From assembly GCA_016647705.1 (NCBI GenBank), contig CM028330.1, forward strand, positions 49,106,897 through 49,170,896: 64,000 nt of DNA, read 5' to 3'. Under the pieces are notes generated by a model. The model did no database searches. It saw nothing but the letters and a program-made list of their open reading frames with translations, and was not told the DNA's origin. This DNA is from Eucommia ulmoides. Taxonomy: Eukaryota; Streptophyta; Magnoliopsida; Garryales; Eucommiaceae. This document shows, one piece after another, positions 33,461-44,910 of this stretch (positions within the stretch are counted from its first letter, which is position 1; each line of letters begins with the position of its first letter). Made by a program: the position numbers and the translations under genes.

Positions 33461-34400
33461 GGGGGAGGGGGACCATTCGCTCATCATTTATGATATTTAT
33501 ATATAAATTTATAAAATCAAAATCATTACAAGTATATTAAACCAAACTCGCAACTAAAACCGTCAATTCAATTTTTTGAAATAGTATTAAAATCAAATCA
33601 TTTAAATTTATACAAAATTAAAATCAAAACCATGAAACCATTTTAAAAAATTCAATTTTATAAAAATCAACAATAAAATCAAAATGGCGAAATCACGAAC
33701 CGTTATTTTTTATATATAAACAAAAACATAACTAAAATATAAAGTATAAATTTTAAAAAATAAAATCAAACCACAAAATAATCATAATTAAAATTTCTTA
33801 CCACCATAATCAAAAAAATAGAAGAACGACTGTAAAATCACTAATCAAAAATAAAATCTCAAGCACTTTTACGCACGTATATATAAGAGAGATGGAAGTA
33901 TAAATAAATAAATAAAAACATAAATATATATTAGGGTTAAATTATATATATATATATATATAATAAAAATATATCTAAAATATTGATTTCGTAGTTTGGT
34001 TCCGTAGTTCAGTTTCGCGGTTCTTATCTCAAAATCAAAACCAAAATCGCTTCGGTTGTTAATTTTAAAATAAAAATTGCAATTAAACCATTTAATCGGT
34101 TTTAAAATCGAACCATTCAATTCATTTTTTTACGGTTGCTCATCGATTGTTTTTTTTGGTATCCCTAATTATCGACATATAGAAGAGTTAAAGATGACTC
34201 ATAATTTTGTTCTTTGAGAAAGTCAACAATTTTCTTGTTTTTCCTTTATTTTTTATAAACACGTCTCTTTTTCTTTTCTTTTTTAATAAACATGTCTCTT
34301 TCTCTTTTTTTATTTATTGTCTTTTTCTTTCTTCTATTCCACTTGCTCTCTTGTTCTTTGACTGAGAGGTCAAAACCATTGACAAACTCTCTCATCTGCC
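31850..34400. other. Intergenic, upstream of SSL
   Basis: AT-rich with no gene. The word GAACATTCA/GAATGTTCAC recurs between 32.1 and 32.5 kb and again at 36.9-38.2 kb. Between about 33.55 and 34.12 kb there are degenerate AAAATCAAAACC/CGGTTTTAAAATCGAACC words. A tandem repeat at 32717-32940 is listed separately. No clear SSL TATA box was seen. Confidence 0.4.
32717..32940. repeat. Tandem repeat with palindromic core
   Basis: Nearly three copies of a 65-80-bp unit: ATGATTCACACGTTCTGTGTGAATATTCACTC..., with the first copy diverged. The core TTCACACGTTCTGTGTGAA is a short inverted repeat able to form a hairpin. It lies about 0.9-1.1 kb upstream of the SSL start codon. Confidence 0.75.
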
Positions 34401-34419
34401 AATTGCATTGTACCATCAA

Positions 34420-34780
34420 TAAACATGGCTATCAAAAATAGTCTGTCTTAGCGAGGATTACCCTTTCCATTTTTGTTGATTTCAAGCAAGTCATAACCAA
34501 TTATACTTCAGACAACAAAGTCACTTCAATTTTTTCTGTTCTTATCTTCAAGAGTAGATGTAGCTTAGATTAGTGGATGGTGTTATAGCTCCTTTAAGGA
34601 AACTCAAATCTCATCAAAAATCTAAACCCGTAAAACGACGCTTCCACTTGATTCACGAAATCATCAGAACAAGGCAAATAATGTAACTGATCCATTCACT
34701 AAAGATATAACTTTACAACATTAAAATCGGCATCCTGAAAAGATGTGTATTAAATATTGTACCAATTGGTTATAGTGCTA
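34420..34780 (+). pseudogene. 3' end of a Copia pol (fossil)
   Basis: The translated end carries DPFTKDITLQH and RHPEKMCIKYCTNWL, typical of the last residues of Copia RNase H. It is followed by AGTGGGAGAT, the usual purine tract before a Copia 3' LTR. Only this remnant of the coding part is present and it is decayed. Confidence 0.65.
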
Positions 34781-34788
34781 GTGGGAGA

Positions 34789-36300
34789 TTGTTAGATTTA
34801 AGCACTGTAGTCAATTATGTAATCCTACATTTATGACTTCTATGTGTAAAATTTCAATATTAAGTATTAATAAAATGTATTTTTGATATTATTCTTTAAT
34901 TGATTAATATTACTATAGACATTGGATATTAAGTTGAAATGTTTTAACTTTTTAATCTAATTAAAAGGTAGAGATCGGAGACATTTGGTAATGTAATATT
35001 TTTAATTGTTCCTAGTCAGTATTAGATTTTTGAAAACTAGTCTTCAATAATCTAAACTAACTTATTCTATTATTTTCTCTTTTGAAAATAATGAGTTTCA
35101 AACATTAGTATAAGATATTAAAATAATCACAAGGGAACTTACTAGTGCAATAAGAGATCGAATATGATCATTCTTGATATCCTACATAATAACTTTGCTC
35201 AAGTTCAAAGTAGAATATCTAAGATATAATTGCATTTATGATCTTTTAACTTAAATCATTGTATGGTACATGTATAAATTATTATACTTTGATACTAGTA
35301 AGTGTGGTACTTTAGCCACGAGACTTCGAAAGTATTCATCGTGTATAGTAGGATATATATGTGAATGTATGAGCATGTAAGATGAGATCTATCACTCTCA
35401 ACAAAGAGAGACGTATCCAATGTGATTCGATTTAATATAATTCACTCAGACCTATGTGAAGAGAAGTATGATGATTGGGAAGAGATTCTTATTGGTGTTA
35501 CAAAGAATTATATTAACGATCAATGTATATATGATTGAAGTAGTTTTTTTTTTTTTACTTTATCCACACTTTGTTGGTTCTTTTGAGAATACTAGATAGA
35601 AAGATCGTACAATACGACTATTATACATGAGAAGGTTTTCATGGTGAAATTCCTACTAACTGAACATAACCGTGATATATGGGTAGCCATAACTCACAAT
35701 CGAAGAAAATGTCTTAGAAAACAAGTTTTTTCTTATGGACAGACGAAATTGAAATTATTTCAATTTTAATTGATTAGTAAAATAATCAATTAATTATTTA
35801 TTTTCAATATCTAGCTTTTGCTATGAATCTAATGGGTCACATACAGTGAAAAATAGAAGTGAGAAAAGTTCTTAAAAAAGAAATGGGTAGTATGGTGATT
35901 TTTTGCAAGTTTGGGGGCCAAAGTACAAATATGAAAAGAATGAGGTCTAGAGTTTTGAAATCGGGACAAATTATATAAATAAAGGGAGACCATTTGGCCG
36001 CCCCCTACTAGAAGAATTTTTCCACCAGAAAAATTTCAGCCTCTCCCTTTCATGTCTAAGATTTTCTGTTTGTTTTCGTATCTACATTATTGATTTGAAT
36101 CTTACTACCAGCTACTTAGGATTAGAATCAGATTTTTAGGAATTCAAAAATTATTTTTTTCTAAGTTTTTTACATGAATACTGTAAGAGACAATACACTT
36201 ATGTTACTTCTAAGAAAATCATTATATGTTGATGCTTCCTAATTGATTTTAGTCGCTCTTGAAAGAGCATTTTCAAATCACATCTCGAGAACTACCTATT
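34789..36300 (+). repeat. 3' LTR of decayed Copia remnant (right end uncertain)
   Basis: Starts TGTTAGATTTAAGCAC directly after the purine tract. A promoter-like TTATATAAATAAAGGG near 35970 is followed by a pyrimidine-rich leader-like stretch. The right boundary could not be fixed because no partner LTR is in the window; it probably lies between 36.1 and 36.4 kb. Confidence 0.5.
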
Positions 36301-37086
36301 TTGAGGATGAAGCACCGGAAGAGATAAAATTTAATTAAATACAATTTAATTATGCTTATTATCATTGTTTTAATATTAATACAGATAAATTCAGTTTAGA
36401 GAAACATGATATTGAATACGATTTAAAAACATGTTGTTGGTCGCAACTTCTACTTGTGTTCGTGTGGACGATGATGGTGAGAATGTGGTTGGAGAATGGC
36501 AAACGACAAGCAACGCAAATGGTTCTCTATTCGTTCGGAGAATGGAAAGTAACAATGGAAGTAGATGATTGTGGCAATGGGGTTGTGATGTTGTGTTCTT
36601 CAAGGGGTTGGAGGGAGTAAAAATAATAAAAAAAAAAAGAACACAACCCCACTGCCACAACCATCCACTACCAGTGTCACTTGCCATTCTCTGAACGAAT
36701 AGAGAACTATTAGTAAAAAGAAGGAAAATTTATTATATAATCCTTAAGAAATATATAAATCAGAAAATGAATCCCCAACTAACATAATAAAGTTTTTAGT
36801 CTTTAGAGATGTTTTAGAGAATAGTCATTTGTTTTTTGACAATCTTTTTTTTTTTTTTTTTCCATAAATTACATAAAATGTCATTCTGTAAAATATAGCG
36901 AGTCGTAAACATTCATATTTTTATATTTTGCTATTTTTAAATATCTTATTTCATTTTAATATTGAATGTTCTGCTGTGAATATTGAACATTTTCGCCATA
37001 CAACATGAAAATTCAAAAAAAATAAACAAAAAACACAACCAATATAACTATTCCCCAATCACAATAACAAATTCACCCCCCAACAC
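36301..37086. other. Intergenic, contains hairpin
   Basis: No gene. Contains the inverted repeat at 36518-36711 listed separately and an AT-rich remainder with poly-T near 36846. Confidence 0.4.
36518..36711. repeat. Long inverted repeat with 70-bp arms
   Basis: Arms 36518-36587 and 36642-36711 are about 85 percent complementary (AATGGTTCTCTATTCGTTCG against the reverse complement AATAGTTCTCTATTCGTTCA, ending in GGGGTTGTG on both), separated by a 54-bp loop. Transcribed RNA would form a long imperfect hairpin. Origin unknown: foldback transposon, MITE or inverted duplication. Confidence 0.8.
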
Positions 37087-37089
37087 TTA

Positions 37090-37914
37090 GGTTGTGTTTG
37101 GATAAGGTATTTGTAAGAGGGATTTAATTTGAGGGAGAGATTTCAAAATTCTCTTTTGATAAATTACTTGTTTGGGCAAGGGAGGAAGGGATTTGTCAAA
37201 TCCTTTTAGGAGTGAATGGAAGGATTTGGAAATCCTTTTAAGAGATGTTGAATTTGCCAAATCCATTCGTTCTTCTTTCTTCCTTTTCTCTTCGCTCTTC
37301 AGTTTGCTCCTTCGCAGATGACCTTCGTCCATCGTCGTCTTCTTCTAGGTCGTCGTCGTCGTCGTCATCTTCTTCTTCTTGGTCGTCTCCGTCGTCGTCT
37401 TCTTCTTGGTCGTCACCGCCGTCGTCGTCGTCTTCTTCGTCTCCACTGTCGTCAAAATTGAACCCTAATGGAAATCGATTTCCAAATCGAACCCTATTTA
37501 GGGTTTGAAATCGAAATCGATTTGACGAAAATAGTTTTTCAAAATTGAATGGAATCGAAATTGAACCCTATTTAGGGTTCGAAATCGATTTCGATTTCAT
37601 TTTTCAAAATCAATTTCGAATATGTTCTTGGATTTCAAAAATGAAATCGATTTCGAGTGCAATTGTTGGATTTGTTCTTGGATTTCGTCATCGACGTTCT
37701 GTTCGTCGCTGAGTTTCTGTTTTTTTTTTTTTTTTCTTCAGACAGAAATGGGATAAAAAAAAAATAGAACATTTTTTTTATCCAAATAATTCAGTTCAAA
37801 CAATTATCTAAACAACGGATTTGTGAAATGAAGAGATTTTAAAATTCAGAATTTTGAAATCCCTTCATTTTACAAATCCATTGAATTTATCAAATCCCTT
37901 ACCCAAACGCAACC
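37090..37914. mobile_element. PIF/Harbinger-like non-autonomous element
   Basis: An 825-bp element flanked by TTA (37087-37089 and 37915-37917). Terminal inverted repeats start GGTTGTGTTTGGATAAGG at the left and, as reverse complement of the right end, GGTTGCGTTTGGGTAAGG; similarity extends about 60 bp inward (ATTTCAAAATTCT on both). No transposase reading frame is present. The interior carries a TCG/TCT-rich low-complexity stretch (37340-37450) and repeated AATCGATTTCGA words. Confidence 0.82.
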
Positions 37915-37917
37915 TTA

Positions 37918-39100
37918 AAATCAATATGAATGTTTACTGTATCATAAACGAACATTTGCCAAAATCCCAAATCGATATGAATAGTCGTTGAGAAATCAAC
38001 AAAAAAAATATTCACCGTGACATAAACACAAGACTCCACCAAAATTAACAAAAACCAACAAAATCAAAACATATTTGAAAAACGAGGTGAACATTCACAA
38101 AACACAAATTAAAGCACATTAAAAAAAAAAAAATCAACAGAAAAATCACATGAACATTCAAATTCGAAAATAATGAAGATCACTGGAACATTCACATTAC
38201 CGAACAAATCTGGAAAAAAAAAACCAGATCTGAAATTTTCAGATCTGGAAAATTCTAATTTGAGAATTTCGGATTTGGAATTTTTCAAATCTGAGAAAGA
38301 GAGATCAGCTGAGAAAGATGAACAATGAGCAGAGAAAGAAGGCAGTGTAGACGAAACGCCGGTGTCGGACGAGTGTCGACTGTTGAAGATGGGGCTGGAG
38401 CAAAAAAAGAATGAGAACTCTTCGGATCTGGAACGAGAGAAAGAGGGCGGCTACTAGAGTTGGTGATGTCCCCTGATCTGGAGAGAGAGAAAAGCAAACG
38501 ATCTATCGTCCATGGCCATCGCCATTGTCACGCCACAACCATCAAGCAACGAAGACGGCTACGACGATCGGTAGAAGAAGATGATGATACACAGGCCACG
38601 AACAAGAACACCAACGGCGGCGAGATTGCGATCGAGAGAGAGAGCGACCAGGCACAAGAGTGCAAAGAAAATGAAGGGGAATTAGGGTTTACTCAAATTT
38701 ATAATTTAACTATCAAATGACTCAATAGTAAGAAAGAGATTAAATAATAAATTTTTTGTTTAAACGGCTTATTGAAGAAATAGTATAAAATTTGACTGGA
38801 ATAATAAAAAATTCTCAAAAAATTTGTAAGAGATAATTGTCTTTGAGTGCAAAGAATAATGGTCGACTCAGTAATTTCATAAAGATAACTCAAATGATAA
38901 GGATAAAATTGAAATTTAATTTACAGTTATCCGATTTAAAAGGTCAATTAGTTTCAATCAAAAAACATAAAGAAAGTTGTTGAAAAACTCTCGTAAACCC
39001 AAAAATATAAAAACCTTTATTCCCACTAACTGCCACGTGTCAACATCACTTTCACTTTTTTTCGTCGGCTTCATGCTTAGGCGCCTTCACACCGGTATGA
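37918..39100. other. Intergenic, upstream of CCX
   Basis: No gene was accepted. Between 38280 and 38690 the sequence is less AT-rich, with GATCTGGAGAGAGAGAAAG words and short overlapping reading frames on both strands that match no family I recognise. The rest is AT-rich. Confidence 0.4.
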
Positions 39101-39182
39101 AATCAATGAATATTAAACAGTTTCTGGTTCCAAAACCAACGTCTTTCCAATCGGATTGTCTTTCTCCTCCTTTTCTGGCTTC

Positions 39183-39203
39183 GAGAGAGAGAGAGAGAGA
39201 GAC
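39183..39203 (+). repeat. GA-repeat upstream of CCX
   Basis: A (GA)n tract in the probable promoter or 5' leader region of the CCX gene, about 540 bp before the start codon. Such tracts are common in plant leaders and can be bound by GAGA-binding (BPC) proteins; a role here is not shown. Confidence 0.7.
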
Positions 39204-39736
39204 CTCCCCCACTTTCGGATTCACACCCCAGCTCAGAAGGCATCCACGGGTGCTTACCCAAACGCAATCTCTGTCGGCACCCTTCCACGATACACGTGGG
39301 GTATCCAGATTCGTCCCTTTGTGTCTGATCATTGAGATGAATTCCTCCGAATACCCTCCGATCGTGCGATATAAGAATCTTTTTCCCTCGATCGAGACCA
39401 CGTCGAGGGTTTCTCAATTCTCATTGTTGATTATCTCTGGATAGGCGGAAATGATCAGTTGAATCGTTCGCGCACCATTCCCGAAGCCCCATCTTTTCAA
39501 TTTTATTGGTTTTCTGCTCGTTCAAGCTCTGTATATTTACAATTTCATGGAAAATTAGCTCCGATTCCGAATGTTTTGCGCTGCCTTCTTTTGTTTCGAA
39601 CCCTGTTAGTTCTGTCGATTAGATTACTATCTTAGTTTCGAAATTCATGACTTTGCGTGCTCAAATTTCAATCTTCCATTGAGTGCTCTCTGATATCGGT
39701 CACTATTTCGAAATTAGGGTTTTTGAGGCCCGATAA

Positions 39737-41705
39737 ATGGACCATTCGAAATGGTTTTACTATCGGAGACACTCGAAATCTCGTGGAATTTTCAATGGAA
39801 TCTTTGCTTTCGTATTGTTTCTCTTCTTCTTCCACCATCACGATCACACTCTTACGCGTCCTTTTGTCAGCCTTTCGCCTCCAGTTCGTTCTCGAGACTT
39901 GAGCTCTGATGGTGGAATTTTCAATCCGGTTGAAATCAATAGGAGGAGACAAATTGCTGAAGTTAGTGCGACACATTCACATTTGAGTTACACTCTTGAC
40001 GATATTGGTGTTGTCGAGAACAATCTCAGTGCCATCAGGGACCCGACGGCGTGTGCTGGATTGTCTGAGCACAAAGGCTACAACTCCCGGTGCGAGTACT
40101 TGACAGCCAATCCAGAGTGTACCTCCGGTGGATTTTTCAATTACATTTCGTTTTTTTACTGTGGATGCAAGAACTATAGCTTTCTGGGTTATTTGGTACT
40201 ATCGATTTGGCTGCTCGCTTTGTTCTATCTATTGGGCAACACAGCCGCGGACTACTTCTGTTGTAGCCTCGAGAAGCTCGCGAATTTGTTAAGGCTATCT
40301 CCCACGGTTGCAGGGGTGACTCTTCTTCCCCTCGGGAACGGAGCGCCAGATGTTTTTGCCAGCATCGCCGCCTTCGTGGGGGCAGATTCCGGCGAAGTGG
40401 GGATCAATAGTGTCTTGGGTGGGGCCGTGTTCGTCACTTGTGTTGTGGTGGGGACAGTTTCTCTTTGCGTGGCGGATCAAAGGATTCAAATCGATAAGAA
40501 ATGCTTCATTCGAGATGTATGTTTCCTTCTCTTTGCTCTTATTGCCCTATTGGTTATTTTGATTGTGGGTGAGGTGAGTGTTGGTGGAGCGGTTGCGTTT
40601 GTTTTGATTTATGCTGTTTACGTGTCATTCGTTGCTGCTAATGAGATCTGGAAGAAGTATTCCAAGAGGTCGAATTCAGACACTTTTACCCCTATGCTAC
40701 CTGTTTCGTGTCAAAATATTAATGTTCCACTACTCGATAACGGTTCAGAGAAAGGAGAAGTGTCACACAACCAAACAAGGCTTCCTCATTGGATGTGGGC
40801 TACGAATGTGGCGATGTATTCGAATGAAGGTGTAAAGGGTATCGAGGAAGAGGAAAAACAATGCCTTTTGTGGGGATGGAACGATGAGGACGAGCAGACA
40901 AACGAAAACTCGCCCTTTTCGTGTTCTAACTTGTGTAAGTGGTTGCAAATGCCACTGACACTCCCAAGACAGTTAACAATACCGATAGTGGAAGAGCAAC
41001 GTTGGTCTAAAGTTTACGCCGTTTCGAGTGCGTCATTAGCACCTATGCTTCTAGCATTCCTATGGAATACAACTCAAGATAATACGGGTTCTATGAGTGG
41101 AGTAATAGCATATGTTATTGGTGCAATAGTTGGTATTGTGCTTGGAATTCTCGCATATATATACCCGAGCGGATCAACCGCCCAAAAAATTCTTATTTCC
41201 GTGGGTTTTTGGCGGGTTTGTTATGAGTATCGTTTGGTTCTACCTCGTTGCGAATGAGCTTGTTGCTTTGCTTGTTGGATTGGGTGTGATATTTGGAATC
41301 AAGCCGTCCCTTCTTGGATTAACTGTTCTTGCATGGGGAAATTCGATGGGTGATTTAATGTCAAATGTGGCTTTGGCTTTGAACGACAGGGACGGGCTTC
41401 AGATCGCCATGTCGGGCTGCTACGCCGGGCCTATGTTCAACATGCTTGCTGGTTTGGGGATTTCGATGTTGTTTGGGGCGTGGTCGAAAAAATCGGGTTC
41501 TTATGTGATTCCGAGGGATTATAGCTTGTATTTTACGCTGGGTTTTCTGTTGTTTGGGCTTGTGTGGTCGCTCATTGTTTTGCCAAGAAATGAAATGCGT
41601 CCTAGCAAGGTGTTGGGGTTGGGACTTATGGCGATTTACGTGATTTTTCTCTCGCTTAGAGTTAGCCTGGCTGTAAGTGTCGGGTTGCTTAGCGGTTGGA
41701 GTTGA
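39737..41705 (+). CDS. CCX: Cation/calcium exchanger (CCX3/4-like), frameshifted
   Basis: A single-exon gene for a membrane cation exchanger of the CaCA superfamily, expected to swap Na+, K+, Mn2+ or Ca2+ for protons or other cations. About 655 aa, near the 640-odd of Arabidopsis CCX3/4. Seen: an N-terminal hydrophobic segment, a Cys-rich loop ([23 protein letters not shown]), transmembrane segments, the first alpha repeat [17 protein letters not shown] (GNGAPD at residues 200-205), a hydrophilic loop (about residues 310-420), and the second repeat [17 protein letters not shown] (nucleotides 41337-41354). The frame changes once between about 41153 and 41166, after GILAYIY and before [13 protein letters not shown]; both sides match the family. 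One extra base (or two missing) in ATATATACCC would explain it. It is a recent mutation or an assembly error; no intron fits. Confidence 0.9.
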
Positions 41706-42300
41706 TTTCTGAACTCGATGTATTTATTGCACATTAACTGTTTGTATCTTTGCTTCATATAGACAAATTTTAGAAACTTTTGTACAGCTTTTATACTTAC
41801 AAGTTTGTACTCAACAGAGATATATTCTATCGGTTCTGCGAGCTTATACTGTTATGTGATTCAATGCTCTTTGTTTATGTATGCAGTTGGTTCTGAAATC
41901 TTATTAAAATATACAGTGTCTGTATAGTCTAGACTTCATTCTTTTACTCTGTTTAACTTTTTCTTGTGATTTATCTGCTATTGTGAGTGTAGCTGCACCT
42001 GAAATCAGTCATTGAATCAAAATATATACTAAAAGTAAACTTAAGGAGCTAAATGAGACTGCAATCAAACTACAGGGTTACGATTTAGTCATTGTTTTAC
42101 CCGTATTTACTGAAGTTTATTTTCTCTCCGCTGCTTCATTTATTCTTATCAGAAGCGACAATATCACAAGCTTTGCCGGCTGTATTTCTGGATTGCGTCT
42201 AAACCAGGATAGTGGCTCCACTTGCAGCTAGAAGTTTTTAATTTCCATGTATCGTCTTTTACGTTTGTAATTTGTGAATTGAGGATGTTCAATGATATGC
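41706..42300. other. CCX 3' flank
   Basis: AT-rich DNA following the CCX stop, probably including its 3' untranslated region. No gene or repeat recognised. Confidence 0.4.
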
Positions 42301-42415
42301 TGCTGAATCCCACAATACTTGTGTTACTTGATCTTGAGTTATATATAAGTCTAGGAGTAATCCTCCTATTTCAAGGCGTCTTTTGAGAGTAAATTAGGCC
42401 CATTGGATTTCTACG
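42301..42415 (+). repeat. Solo LTR of TRIM family 1
   Basis: TGCTGAATCCCACAATACTT...CCCATTGGATTTCTAC aligns end to end with the 115-bp LTRs at 11137 and 11449, including the TATATATAA box. No partner LTR or interior is nearby, so it is a solo LTR. No target duplication seen. Confidence 0.75.
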
Positions 42416-44910
42416 GAGATTATAATAGTGGAAGCCATTGCTTGCTAATTGAGCATCTTGAGAATGTATGTCTAATGAGTGTGTTGAGTGTATATAAGAT
42501 TTAGGAGCCTTATATGCTATGCCTACAAAAAGCGCATGGCCATGCTGGGATTATTCGGCATCCGACACTCAATGGAGGTTTGGGGTGTCCATATTGCATC
42601 TCCGGCTACATGATTTTGGGAAATGACATACTGAACTGACAGGGCTATTGAGATACCAACAGGATCTTGGTTGCCAATTCGTGGGCTAAGAATGTGCCGT
42701 CTTGTGGAGAGCGCGGCGTGTGAGCATAGATTTAAGGAAGACCAAAGATATGGAATTTTGGGGACTTTTTTACTTACTTTCAATCCTTCATTGAAATCTT
42801 CCCAGCTGTTTTAAGGCACAGATTTATGGAGATTATGCCTGTTTTGTTCATTTTCAGTTTTGAATTTGTAAGGAGTGGTTCATTACTAACCTGCTCGTGG
42901 TTCTAGTGGATTCTTGTGAGAGAGAGAGTCGGGACATGAATGGTCAGAGAAGCGGATTGGCGATGGTGACCAGTGTTGATGTCCAGTGGCGTTAATGTAG
43001 GTCTCTTCCGAGTCCACTGACGTGTCATAACGAGTGCATTGTACACGGATCAAGTTGTAGGTGGGCGACAGACACTCATGGGTCATGGCGGCTGGGGACA
43101 GCTATTGGTGACGGAACCTTATTAGAACATTAGGGTTTACATAAATTTTAATACACAACACTAAAACTAAAATAATTATTTATTTTGAGATTTTTCATTA
43201 ATTTGTTAGTATTAAAAAAAAATAAAAAATACCCACTTGAATAAAAACAAAATCTCACCTGCAGAAGAATCCATTAGCTTTATCAATCCCTTAAAAGGAT
43301 TCTACTCTTCTTGAATGTGAGGGCCATTTTTTGGAATTATTTTCTGGGTCTTGACTAGCCCTGACCCGTCATGCGCCCAAGAGCTTCAAAAGGTTAATTT
43401 TATTTTTTTAATGTAGTTTTTTTTTTTGCCGCATAGAGAGAGAGAATTCACTTACGGCCGCACCGGCGGTAGTTTTAACTAGAGAAGAAGGGGAGGAATG
43501 AGGAGAAAAATGTAAAATAAAAAATTTATAGAGAAATCTATATAATTAATTTTAAAGGTAAAATAGAAAATTTGAATCATATTGAAACCAATTTAATAGT
43601 TGAGAGACCAATTCTGAGTACTAAATATCAAGGGGTACTAAATATCAAAGGCCACTTCAACATCCATCCTAAACTTGAAGCTCACAAAAAAAAAATCTTT
43701 TTTCCTTTATTTTTAATTTTTTACTTTTATTCTTTATTTTTTATTCTTTTGTTTTAATTTTTTGGTATGATATAGAATTTTTTTTTTTTAAAAAATCGAA
43801 AGTAAAAATTTAGAAAATAAAATTAAAAAATAATTTAAAAATTTGAGAAATGAGATTTGAGGAATAAAAGATGAATTAAAAAAATGAAGGGAAAAAATTA
43901 AATAATTAAAAATAAAAAATAGGGAACAAAATAAAAAATTAAAAAAACAGAAAACAAGAGAGAAAGGTAAAGAGTAAAAATAGAAAATAAAAAAAATTAA
44001 ATTAAATTAAAAGGTAAAAAGTAAAAAATAAAAGAATAAGAAAAAATATGTTGCAAGAGTATTTTTGTCAAAATGTCTTTGATATTATGAAAACTATAGA
44101 GTGATAAGAAATGTCTTTGATATTATGAAAACTATAGAGGTGACTTTGTTATTTGTCGAAATGACGGGAGTGTCTCGGGTATAAACGTTTTTTAAAAAGT
44201 CAAATAATTTTGTCAAAAATCCAAAATTACTGCATATCATAAAAATTATTGTAATTTTTTATATGAAAAAATCTCAATAATTTTTATGTGGTACAGAAAT
44301 TTTGTACTTTTGAAAAATGGACTACATTGACAATTTTTCTAATTTAATGGACTATTCACACAAAAATTCCAAATATTTATCCAGAAGATAATATTAGTTC
44401 AACTTGTCCTTTTGATCAAAATTAAGTATGGCATTCACCGCACACAAGTGGGACCACTGTTTGACCTCCGCCAAACCGCTATCAAACATTGCCACTTTGC
44501 CACCGCACCATCGTTTGGTAACTGGCCTCCGTCCTTTTGTTTGAAATATTTGTCTCTTGATTGGTTGGCATTTTAATAGAATGAGTCTCGTTTTACTCAT
44601 TGAAGGAAATATTATTTCCCACTTCTGGTTTTGATGGAATCGAAAATTTCATTCATTTATAAAAATAAGAGAGGGAATGAGAATTAAAGATGTAATTATA
44701 ATTTCAGATGGAATTATAATTTCATTCTACTTTGATTCTGTTTAGAATATTGAATATTTTTATTCATGCAATACTATATTTTTTAAGTGGGCTACCAAAT
44801 AGTCATTTGTAATTATTCGGTCAGATTTATCCCTCTAACTAGCTACTTGATATATAACTTTCTAAAAAATAAGGATTCAAAATTATTTTATTAAATTCAA
44901 AATAACTATT
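42416..44910. other. Intergenic, no gene accepted
   Basis: Between 42520 and 43100 the sequence is less AT-rich, with short overlapping reading frames on both strands that resemble no family I know. From 43.7 to 44.05 kb there is A-rich low-complexity DNA (AAATTAAAAAATAA words). ATGTCTTTGATATTATGAAA occurs twice (44069, 44113), a 44-bp tandem duplication. 44394-44600 is moderately GC-rich and unassigned. Confidence 0.4.

Noticed and set aside
37245-37508. Serine-rich 87-codon frame
   Set aside because: It arises from the TCG/TCT microsatellite inside the Harbinger-like element.
38285-38720. Overlapping short frames on both strands
   Set aside because: No recognisable motif, and both strands are equally open, as expected from a GA-rich sequence.
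39087-39444. Frames of 104-155 codons on both strands upstream of CCX
   Set aside because: They lie in the probable CCX promoter and leader, overlap one another on both strands and match no family.
42523-43086. Two minus-strand frames downstream of CCX
   Set aside because: No conserved motif or gene structure. I considered organelle-derived DNA but recognised no mitochondrial or plastid gene.
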